Shown here in pieces: positions 1 to 13,300 of a DNA stretch of 35,730 bases (its first letter is position 1; each line of letters begins with the position of its first letter). The position numbers and the translations under genes were made by a program. The stretch comes from Smittium mucronatum. Its lineage: Eukaryota; Kickxellomycota; Harpellomycetes; Harpellales; Legeriomycetaceae. The notes under the pieces are model-generated. The model did no database searches, had not been told where the DNA came from, and worked only from the letters and a program-made list of their open reading frames with translations. Location of the stretch: contig LSSL01000031.1 in NCBI GenBank assembly GCA_001953115.1, positions 1 through 35,730 on the forward strand, given 5' to 3'.

Positions 1-2794
1 CATTATTAAGCTCCTAATATATAATTAAAGATTTAATTTCACGATCACAAATTAAACATTATACTTTTAATAATATGATAACTATTTATAATTCTATTTA
101 AAATAAGGAGCTACAATATATTTCAATTTTTTAAATATTTTGCATCAAATGAATTCTAGTAAATTTTTGAGTTTTTTTCTTTAATAACTTTTGTATCATC
201 ATTTTTGGATTTATTGGAATTAAAGGGCGCAAAAAAAAAAACAACTTAAAATTCGAAATTTTTTGTATTATATTAAAAGTACCCTGTAGAAAATCCATAT
301 ATTTTGAAATCTGCATAAAAAAAGAATTTAAAGTTCGATAGCTGTTACATTGGTACATTAAATACAGTTTTACAAATTCTAGGAATGTTTAAAAAAAATG
401 GTATAATAAAATTTTATACAATTTTTTTAAAATTCAAAATTTAAAAGCCATAATTTGTAATAAAAATATTTTTAATCACTTTAAGAGTACAGAAATTTTA
501 AATAACAGGAAAATAATTGGTATAAAGAATTCATCATTTTATTAATAAATAAATTAAAGTGATATTTTTGAAATATAAAATTATTTTGATGATAAAAATG
601 TATTATATACGAGGTAATTGGCAGAAATATTCAAGTTCGAAAATCCGGTTTTATTTTATAATTATTTTATCTTTTCAAATTGAATATTTCGTTCCCAAAA
701 ATCATTTTTAAATCTAAATTAAAACAATTTTTTCTTTCAAAAAAATAAAATAGCTGAATATAGTAAAATAGTATTTATAACTATATAGCTGTTAAATTAT
801 ATTAATAGACTTTAGATATCTTATATAAATTTTTAATACCGCAATCAAAATCATAAATTTTCAATATGATGAAACATATTAGTTTTATTTATTAATTAGA
901 ATTAGAATTAGAATTATACTTTCATTAAAATTTTCTAAAGGCTATGTGTGTATTTTATAATATACGAATAAAAAAATCGCAAATAAATCGTATTAAAATG
1001 TCAAAGTTTTTCTTTTTTTTGTGATTTGATGAAATAAAGCGGGATTTTTTTGTTTTTTTGTAAATTTTATATTAGTTTGTAAGCTTCAAGAATTTTTTTT
1101 TGTAAATTTTCTACTTTGTATCTTTTTTAAAAAAAGTGAAGTTTTTTTGCGAACATATTTATTTTTAAACAGTAAAATTATATGCAAGCTATTTTAATTA
1201 AATCCGAAATTTTCAATTAATAATTCAACCTCAACATTTCTTGTAAAAATCTTTTTCAATTTTTTTCAAATGATAACACTTGAATCAATTATAGTTCTTG
1301 GTGACACTAAATCGATGCTAGAAGAAAATAAAAAGGGAAATCGTTTAGTTTTTAATAAAAAATACTAATTTAATTGTTATTTGAAATTATTATTACTTGA
1401 AATTTTTTAATAATAGTGCTTAGACTTGTATTTTCAATAGAATCAAAACTTAAATAAGCTCCTTCTAGTATGAGATTTGACATAGTTTTACTTTAACCTA
1501 TTTAAACCTTCTAAAATTTGACAAAATTATACTATATTAATTTGATCAGTCTAAATTCAGATAATTTTTGGCTATTTTTAATTAAAAAAACTTTGAATAT
1601 TTTTAAAATAATTAATTTCTACTCTTAGACAAACATATCAAGATTTATATATATTTTTGACGTTGATTCAAAAGACAAATTTTTATAATTTTTAACAGTA
1701 TTTTTTTTTTCCATTCAAAAACATTCTTAATAAAATTTCAGGAAAAAATACCTTATAGGTTTTTATTTTAAATATTTAATTTATAGTATTCAAGTTTGAA
1801 GAAATATTAGCAAAGATAATATATAAACGTATATTTATGTTGATTATCAATATAGATTATTTGAAGCAATAGTTCCGAAATCAGGCTGACATTCCATTTT
1901 CTAAATAAGCCAAATATATGTAAATAAGATATTAATCGTTTAATTAGTCAATATGATTTATATTTACTTAAATATTTTTAATGCCCTATTTATGAAATTT
2001 AAGGCATCAGAAATGTTTGGATAAGCATCGAGTTTTATTTTGAAAAATATAAAGAAATCTAACATGATCCATTTCAATATAAATATCAAATAAAGTAATA
2101 AAAATAAAGTTTAAATCATTTTTATCGATATTCACTACTTTCGAATAATAATTGATATCAACATATTTCTAGAATAATTCCGAAATCTGGAAGAAGATTT
2201 TGTGGGCTTTATAATAATTCTGAAAATTCAGATTTCCTTTTGAACTTCTCTTACGAATATTTAATAATTATTAGAGCTAGTAAGTCTACGGCTTATCATT
2301 ATGTCTTTTTTCTGATTTTTAAAGAGTCATTTTACAGCTCGTATTCTTATTCGCTAATATCCGTAGCTGTTAGTTGGGAACAGGGACTGTGAGATGTGCA
2401 AATAAAATTCGGCATTTTTTATGAGAAACAAAAGCATCTGATTCCATAAAAAAAACGCTTGACTATCACATTATGTGAAGTTCAGTTACTTTTTATATAT
2501 AGTTAAAATATCAAATGCACAAAAGCTCTTATTCTGCAACATGTTTACTTTTAAAAACCAAAACCAAAAATAAAAATTCTAAAGGCCAATAGATCGATCT
2601 AAGGCATATAATTTTTGTTCCATTTAATTGGTTGGTTTGTAAATAAATACTCCAAGTGAATGGATGGAAAGTATTTTTTTAGCAATAGTATACAAGATTT
2701 TTAATTAAAATCGATATTCAATTTCACCGAATAACCAATTGAATTGTTTTGCTCAAGGTGCAAATTTATTTTTGGGTTCCCATTTGTAAATTTT

Positions 2795-2871
2795 AGCGAT
2801 TATTGTGTGTATTTTTTTGTATCACGGAATTTTATTGCAAGATAACGTCATTAAAACAGCGATTATTGTGT
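2795..2871. repeat. dispersed 47-bp repeat, copy 1, framed by 14-bp direct repeats
   Basis: Positions 2811-2857 closely match 20982-21027. Both contain the shared cores GTATCAC and AAGATAACGTCAT. Apart from T-run length and one A-run base, the two copies differ at four sites, and all four are transitions. Copy 1 is framed exactly by the 14-mer AGCGATTATTGTGT at 2795-2808 and again at 2858-2871, as if a roughly 49-bp segment had inserted with a duplicated target. No protein is involved, and I do not recognise the family. Confidence 0.6.
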
Positions 2872-2903
2872 AAAGTAAAAAAAGAAAGACCCAATGGTAA
2901 CTA

Positions 2904-3123
2904 ATATCAAGAGTCGGATATTTATGGCGCCAGAGAAAAGAAAGGTATTTTGGGATTTGGGTCCCAGTAAAGCCATTGCGTAATAAGTACTCAATGGACA
3001 TGAGAAAAAGTAATGATTATGTACCCACACTTCTACAAGGCAAATGCATTGGGCCAGAAAAAAAGAAAGAGATGGTTTTAATCACACGGTTGGGTGGCGT
3101 CTATCTCATTAGCTGAATTAGGT
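2904..3123 (+). other. GC-elevated island with a 72-codon open frame, coding status unknown
   Basis: This segment has clearly higher GC than its surroundings. One plus-strand frame stays open for 72 codons and includes the strings YLWRQRKERYFGIWVPVKP and SNDYVPTLLQGKCIGPEKKK before TGA at 3121-3123. Other frames, including one on the minus strand, are also open over part of it, so openness alone is weak evidence. It could be an exon of an unannotated gene or a relic of a mobile element, since it sits directly beside the dispersed repeat. I recognise no domain. Confidence 0.2.
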
Positions 3124-3496
3124 AGTACGCAGACATTGTGATGGAGAGAAGGATGAGTTATTGGACAGATTCTTTTATTAAATGCGGTATATTTTCCCAA
3201 AATAGAAACAAGAGAACATTATTTCATAATAACAAAAAAGCTAGCGAATCCTTTTATGAGTAAACTTCATAAATGTCCATAAATACGTAAATATATTGTA
3301 AATCATAAAAATGTAATCATAAAAGCAATGATTGAGAGTATAGTATAATTCTAACAAACCTGGTCTTTCATGCAAATTACACTCATATCATCGGGATTGC
3401 ATATCAGCCATTTCAAAAATTTAAAGCCGGAAATATATTCTTAAACACCAAACTAAGAATCCCTCATAAACATCTTTCATAGAATATCGAGCCGCG

Positions 3497-4588
3497 ATGA
3501 GTACAGGTACTTTTATCTCTTCATTTCCCTCCGGAACAATAACTCAATCTCTTTGATTCCTTAGGTCCAAAGTCATACCATATATTTTTGACTAATTCTG
3601 ACGTCAAAAACGGAGATTCAAAGGTGAATTGTAGTTGTTACATGCAGATAACCACTTCTGTTAATTCCAATGGTGAAATCGATTTAAAAAAAGAAATGCA
3701 TTGCCTTTTAAAAGAGAAAAGAATGGAAATTGTACTCTTTCATTAAAAAATCATATTTTATAATGCAAGATTTAGTAAATTTTTGTAATATCTAATCAAA
3801 TAGAACTCCCGATTAAGATTTGATCCTCTAGCATATGACATATCCACAGATTTCCCTCTTGAAAAAAAAGAAGTCCAAATTAATTCCCTTCTTCCTTCAA
3901 CTATGAAGGAATTTTTTAGTAGAAGTAGATCAATAGAGAGGGCCTCGTATCTTCATGTTGTTGGGAATGATCAAACTGATTACGTTTATAGCAGTAAGCT
4001 TCTATATCTCACTTTTTTTTTTGAGTAAAAAAATATTCGTTAATTCATCTTTGAACTTAACTGATTATATCTTAAATTATTATTTAAAAGTGATTAACGA
4101 AAAGACCGTTCCCGATAAGGCATTAAATAGATATCTTGAAGAAGAGAATTTTTTAAAGTAATAATCATCTGCTTTTCCCCTTAATTCCTGTTTTATTTAA
4201 GAAGTTCTCCTAAATATTAAACCTTTGCTCTAAATAATCAATCGTAATATTTTTAGTAATTGTTCAAGAACTGAGATGGTGGATGTTTTGGATACGTTTT
4301 CAGATAAAGGTAAAACTTTCAAATGATTTTATTTAGTCCTCGATCATTGAAGCTAAAATCGAATAAAAAAATCCTTTTTTAGTTGTAGACTCCTCTAAAA
4401 AAGTGCAAGATTCTGGTATTAAGACTTTTACAGGCTATAAAAAATCATGGGAAGATGGTTCCCAGTATGATTTCTTCAAAAGATTCTATACCAGCGCTTT
4501 AAACGGTGATGCTATTAGGATCGCTCAAAATACTGGCTCCAAAATTTCATCAATGATATTCAAAGATGATGAAAGTAGTAGGAGATAA
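3497..4588 (+). CDS. unrecognised multi-exon protein (about 194 aa as a six-exon model)
   Basis: I do not recognise the product. Exons that stay in frame are 3497-3506, 3565-3623, 3804-3993, 4091-4157, 4257-4309 and 4383-4588, which total 195 codons including TAA. Donors are GTACTT, GTGAAT, GTAAGC, GTAATA and GTAAAA, and all acceptors end in AG. The best-supported exons are 3804-3993 (FDPLAYDISTDFPLEKKE..., opening just after an in-frame TAG used as the acceptor), 4091-4157 (NEKTVPDKALNRYLEEENF) and 4383-4588 (TGYKKSWEDGSQYDFFKRFY...). The protein looks soluble and charged, with no membrane segment or signal peptide. The 4158-4256 intron is the uncertain join. If it is not spliced, the first gene stops at TAA 4159-4161 and a second 79-residue gene starts at ATG 4276. 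The second exon could also use another donor, since its frame stays open to 3751. The region is transcribed in the same direction as MCM3, which starts about 550 bp downstream. Confidence 0.5.
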
Positions 4589-5141
4589 ATAAGCCTTTCG
4601 CACCTTCGCTTTATAATTATTAACATCAGCCGAGAATGCACATCCCTTGAAACTCCCTTCTTTTTTATCCGATATTTATATTCAGTTTATGGTAATTTAG
4701 CCTTCTTGTTTCTCCATTCCGTCCTGTCCAAGACTAAGCTCGTATTTTTTACTGCCGATTTTTCATTTTGAATATTTCGCCAATTCACTGAATTTTGCGA
4801 ATCCTTTTTGATCCAACAATCATTTGATTTCAATACAAATCATGCACTGATTTTTTTAAACTTGTCCAATGGAATCGATGTACCAATTCTAATTTCACTG
4901 ATTTACATAATTTTTTCTTTCATTAAAAGTAAATAAATCTGGCCAATGGATATATATATATTTTTGTTTACGTTTTGAATTCGCCTCAACTTAAAAATGC
5001 CAAATTTGTATAGTAAGCTATGTCGATAGTTAGTTTGACTTTTATTCTTTTTCTTGTATTTTTTTTTCAAGAATTAAATATATTATCTATAATTCCCAGC
5101 CATTTCATTAATCAAAACAAGGGATAAGATATATCAGCATC
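4589..5141 (+). other. intergenic region, presumed MCM3 promoter
   Basis: This is an AT-rich spacer between the unrecognised gene and the MCM3 start. It holds long T runs and a short TA run at about 4951-4961. I can point to no defined TATA box or MCB-type (ACGCGT) element. Confidence 0.5.
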
Positions 5142-8428
<3,287 letters not shown>

Positions 8429-8562
8429 GTATTTTATTTTACAAAAAGAGCCAAAAAGGCTAGTTTTTTTTTTTTTTAGTTTTACAAGTATAAAATATAA
8501 TTTTTGAAATATTGTTTTTTCTTAAAGTGAGAAAATATGATGTCCAGTTTTGATCTTTATCC
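8429..8562. other. short convergent intergenic region (3' ends of MCM3 and the PITH gene)
   Basis: The two stop codons face each other across 134 bp containing T/A runs. The space must hold the 3' UTRs and cleavage sites of both genes, so the transcripts may overlap. Confidence 0.7.
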
Positions 8563-9479
8563 TTAATGGATATGGTTCAGAGAAAAATCGATTTTGGTTC
8601 TTTGGATGTGGTCGGCAAAGTTCGGTCTTGATTCATAAACGGCCACTACGGGGGAGGTATTAACCTCGAAGAATTCGCCGTAAAATGCAATATAGAAAAG
8701 CTGAATCTCGTCGTCTTCACAGTCGGAGAAATTGCCGTTAAAATGCAAATTGAGGGTGCTGACATTGCTGAATTTGGATGCTCGCAAGGCATACTCAACC
8801 GGAGCATTCGAGCCCTGAACTAAATCAATTTCTTGGGTTGGCAGTGTGTTGTGCACATTAGTGAAATCAACGTCCTGTCTGTTTACAATCCTAGAAAAAG
8901 TAAAAAAAAAATCACATTCGCCAACAAGCATGAAAGAAAAAAAAAAAAAAAAGAGTTAATAATAGCGTCGATTAAAAATAAAAATAATAGCGTATGGAAG
9001 CGGGTAATGCTTACAGTTTCATGTTTTTGGGGGCACAGTTTCCGGGACCACCCCAAACAACAATAGATTTGAGTTTGACCATTCCAGTAAATGGTACGTG
9101 GAGCATGAACTCCTTATCGCTATCGCTTTCGAGAAACTTTTATATTTTCCCACGCGCCAAAATAAAAAAAAAGTAAATAAAGCCGAGATCAGGACAAAAA
9201 AAAATAAAAAAAAGAATAGTAAACCAAGAATACATTTTAAGAGGAAGGGAAATAACTTACTTTTGTCATATCCATTCTCTGATCGAAAGGTTTGAGGATT
9301 TCAGCGCCGGAATACCCATTCTTCTCATTCAAACAGGTCATGAACTCGGTGTTTACTTTGCTGAACAAACTGTCCCTCAATGCTGGATCTTCGTCATGTC
9401 CATGGTTTGAGTCGCAATCCCCATGGTGAGCATGCGCATGGGCGCGGTCGTTCAAGATTCTTCCATACGAATTAGGCAT
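8563..9479 (-). CDS. PITHD1: PITH domain-containing protein (PITHD1-like)
   Basis: Exons on the minus strand are 9479-9261, 9136-9015 and 8890-8563, with donors GTAAGT and GTAAGC and acceptors AAG and TAG. They join in frame to 223 codons (222 residues), close to the roughly 210 residues of animal PITHD1. Order: a His/Asp-rich N-terminus (AHAHAHHGDCDSNHGHDED), a helix ending CLNEKNG, then the PITH domain (DUF1000, proteasome-interacting thioredoxin-like C-terminal domain). Typical strings are KPFDQRMDMTK, FLESDSDKEFMLHVPFTG, VKLKSIVVWG, ASKFSNVSTLNLHF, FYIAFYGEFFE and YESRPNFADH. No thioredoxin domain is fused, so this is the stand-alone PITH type rather than TXNL1. The family is linked to the proteasome or to transcription regulation in animals; the role in this organism is unknown. 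The gene is complete, with no sign of decay. Confidence 0.94.
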
Positions 9480-10304
9480 TTTTTTTCTTTTTTTATTTCC
9501 CTCTCGAACGTAAATTTTTTTTCTTTTTTTACAAAAAAAAAAAACAAGAAAAAAGGAGGGTCAAGTTCCAAGGAATACTTTTTAAAGTGTGTTGGTTAGT
9601 ATTGAAACTACTTATGTAGTGGGGGTGATGGGGCGGAATCTGCTCTTATTTATGTGCGTTTTTCCCTCAACAATTTTAAATGAATTTTCAGCTTTTAGCT
9701 ATATTATTTTTTTTTTGATAAATATTGGCGAAATGTAAAAACATGCGCTAGAAATAGAATTCGATTTCAAGCACCTTAGAATGCGCTGGCGAATAGCTGG
9801 CTTTGGTTTCATTGAAATGTCCAAAGCTTTGGCATTGCGGTAATTTCTTTTTGGTGAAAGACCCAATAGAATATATTAAAATCAGATTTATGTCCAATGG
9901 TTTATATCGAATTTTTTTTCTTGGCCAACAATTTAACAGAGAACTTACTAAAGTCCTTTTAGAGCCTAAAAATATGCAAAGATCCTTTCAGCGGTTTTTT
10001 TTATAGCAGAAATATTACTTCTTTTTGTGAAATATCTCATTTTCTATTTGGTTATTGTAACAGTTTAGCCAATAATGAATGAAAATATATGATTCGATGT
10101 ATTTACTGAAAATCAAGACAATATTTTTGTATACTTAAACCCAAAATAGCTAACACCAAAAAATGTGCCCAATAGCCCAAAGAGCCAAAAAAATTTATAG
10201 AATACAAATTTTCTAAACTAAAACATGGGTTTTATTTAGTGAAAAGTGTATTAAAACCGTACATAAATACATATATATAATAACAAACGGGAATTAGTGT
10301 CTAT
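9480..10304. other. intergenic region between the PITH gene and the giant gene's 3' end
   Basis: This should include the PITH gene promoter (minus strand, reading leftward from about 9480-9700) and the 3' UTR of the giant gene (about 10304 down to 10200). It contains T/A homopolymers and one possible tiny spliced frame at 9781-10006, listed separately. Nothing else is recognisable. Confidence 0.5.
9781..10006 (+). CDS. possible 41-residue spliced micro-gene
   Basis: This is a weak candidate. ATG at 9781 opens a frame (MRWRIAGFGFIEMSKALAL) that reaches a GTAATT donor at 9840. An AACAG acceptor at 9938-9939 rejoins the frame for RELTKVLLEPKNMQRSFQRF, ending at TAG 10004-10006. The inferred intron is 100 bp, a usual size in this window. 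The predicted peptide is short, basic and matches no family I know. Without transcript evidence it may be chance. Confidence 0.17.
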
Positions 10305-13300
10305 TCAAAATCCCATTGGAAAATCTGTTACTAACGGGTAAAACTCATCCCTGCACAAATCTTGGTCCTTGTTAAAATCGTAGAAATATAACTCCCCATT
10401 TTCAAATTCAACGATGATTTGGCTATCCATTGGTGTTTTACTTAGTCTTTGATAATATTCCAGGGTCCTCATCTTTTTGGCATTTTCGGCCTTTCGAGCT
10501 TTACTTTCTAATTTTCTGGATCTCTTCAATGCAGCTGCCTGTTTCTTTGATAAATTTTGAGGGTTAGAAATTTTTTTATTAGGGGGATTGGTTCTCATTT
10601 CACACATATTTGGATCTTTCAATTCACTGGAATTCGAAATTTCATCAAGCTCTACGTTATTAACTGGTTTATCTAATAAAATAGAATTAAATTCCCTGTC
10701 TAAGTGTGTTATATCACTATTAGGTTTACTCATAGAATTGGAAGTAGACAGTGGCAAATTTGACCCAGTAATGGCTTCTTCATCCGAATCATCCAAAATC
10801 TCTATAACAGTAATCTCCGGTTGGGGTTCACCCGAACCCTTTTGGATTTTCTCCGGAGACTTAGAACTTACTGGCGTTATGTTTGGTTCGGTAAATGTTG
10901 TGACTTTTGGGCCCTCGTTCTCTCCAACACGTTTTAAATCAAGGTTTTTATGATTAATTCTACCCAAAATGTTGTTCGGTGACCCCTCTTTCATTATAAG
11001 ATCATATTTGATGAAGGCGCTTTGGTTATAATACACATCTTGCTCGATCCGTGAATAAGTATCCTTGAAGAAATGTTCTACTTGTGTGGCTTTGATTTTT
11101 TTGAAGCCTGATCTCAAACTTCTTACTGAATTTTTCATAACTTGATTATTTCTTATTATAATATACCTCAATTCTTCATCACAATACTTATCGTTTATTT
11201 GCATTTCATTGAAACATCCTAAAATGTAACTCTCTGGCACATCTTTATCCCAAGAAAATGTCATTGCAAGTATGGACACCTCCAAGCTTACCGTGGCCAT
11301 GTTGAGATCATATCTAAGCCTATTCATCAAATTTGAATTCAGGGATTTATAGTTGACCACACCAACAGCTAAATCAAGGCCCTTAGCTGATAGGAACGCG
11401 TCTGGCCTTAAACTTGGGTCACAATCATTGGTGTTTTTCTTGGCACCTCTTTTGCGTGTCGATAAATGAACGATTATACTAATGACTCTTGCTCTGTAGC
11501 ATATCCTAAACAGCTGCGATATCCCATTATCAAATGGCAGTAACCACGAGTTATCTCCTTCCGGGATAACTATTATTTTTGTATGTTTCAAAAAGTTTAC
11601 AAATCCAAAGAAATGAACCGAGTTTTCACTTAATATTAACTTAACCCTCTTTTTAGTAGCAGAAGTATCTTGATTTGTAACTTCTTCCCCCGATCCTTTT
11701 TTACTGTAAATATTGGATAAGTATTGTCCCATTGAGTTATCGAACCACCTGAGCCATTCAATAAATATACTCGGCGTCACCTGAGATTTAAAATTGAATC
11801 TATAGTTAACCTTAGCCCCGTTATGACCTATAAAATTACTCCCATCCTTCAAAATTTTGTTTCCAACCACCCACATCGGCATTTTTTTTGATCCCGTGCT
11901 ATTTGAGCAAAGTATCCCGACCATTCTTTCGTTATAATTAGCTGCAGGCGACATTTGACTGATAGCATGTTGTGGATTTTCATGCATTCGATACAGTAGC
12001 CCAGTTTCTTGAACTGAAAATATTATTCTAGGATCCTCTTTTTTTATTTCCTCCCTGATTGGGCACTCTGAGGCTGGCAAATCTTCGACGTACACCACAT
12101 TGTCTTTGTATTCAGTGTTGTACAGCTTACACATTTTCCATATCGAAATATTATGTACAGTCTGAAAATATACAATAAAATCCCTGAATTTTCGCTTTGA
12201 ACCAAGATCAGGTTTTTTACCGATATTGAAAAATCTGACAAGCATTCTGCGGAGGGATTTTTCCATCCATTCCATAGAAGGGTCTATTAAAGCATGCATC
12301 CCACTTCTAGCTTTTTTTCTTTTATTGTTTCTTCGAAAGATATTTTCCTCAGATTCCAAATTTTGTCCTTCTTGATCCTTATCACTGTCACTTTGACTAT
12401 CATCAGAATTATCACTGATCAAATTAATCTCATCTGCATTAAAGGAGCTCCCAATATCAGAATTTTTAGATGGAAGCCCTGGGTTTTCTAATTTTAATTT
12501 TTTGTATTCAAAGATCCTTTCATTAACCCAATTGATCAAAATGCTTTCTAGAATCTTTAGTTTAGGATCATCGTATTTATTATGTAACTCTGAAACTATT
12601 TCATTTATTTTTTCAGGTGATAATTCTAACTGTCTAAGTCTTCTTATGCTCACTTTTGACAGATATGGGTCATAATAATTAAGTATAAACTTATACATTT
12701 CCTTTTTGACTGACCCAGGAAAATGTTCTGAATAAACCGAACACGCATAAATTAATTCATAAGTAATGAAAGGGCGTTTAGTTCCCGAAAATTCAATCTT
12801 GCTAAGTTTGTTTTTATTGAATTTCCTGCGTTTAGAATTTTTTTCATTCCTTGGTTCAAAAGATCTCTTTTCAACTCCATCATTAACTCGTTTCAATTTG
12901 CTATTATAAATATTAGGATTATTGGTTATGTCCTTTTCTTTTGAACTAAGATTAATAAATTCGAGAGGACTTTGCTTTTTAGAGGACTCTGAGTTTAATT
13001 CTGCAAGTACTTTTTTTGGAAGCTCTGTACCTTGAAAAGAGTTATTTTTAACCTCGGTAGCTTCGGACAATCCCTTTGATACTGGAGAAACGGATATAAT
13101 ATCTTCGCGAAAGACAGTGCATGTAGAAGGCTTTGTTTGAGAGGTCGGTTTAACAATAATTTTTTGAGAAGTATTCAAATCCCTTTCTATTTGGACATCA
13201 GAACATTTGTTAAAATTATTACTTTTGTCTTGTTGTGAGTTGAAGTTTTCTTTTTGGGGGAGATCGGAATTTTTTTTTGAAGAATAGATATGATGTTGTT

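Larger units (their letters stand above)
1..3496. other. AT-rich region without a convincing gene
   Basis: Both strands are dense in stop codons and homopolymer A/T runs. I see no spliced gene, tRNA or rRNA. A short hexamer run (ATTAGA repeated about three times) lies near 896-915. The stretch at about 2340-3490 is visibly less AT-rich than the rest and holds a dispersed 47-bp repeat and a 72-codon open frame, which are described separately. The last part should include the promoter of the gene starting at 3497. Confidence 0.6.

Noticed and set aside
8833..9295. Plus-strand frames over the PITH gene
   Set aside because: They overlap the exons and introns of a well-supported minus-strand gene and contain poly-Lys from A runs.
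9803..10006. A 67-codon continuous frame starting at TTG
   Set aside because: It has no ATG start and no family match. The spliced alternative from ATG 9781 uses the same 3' part and is kept only as a weak candidate.
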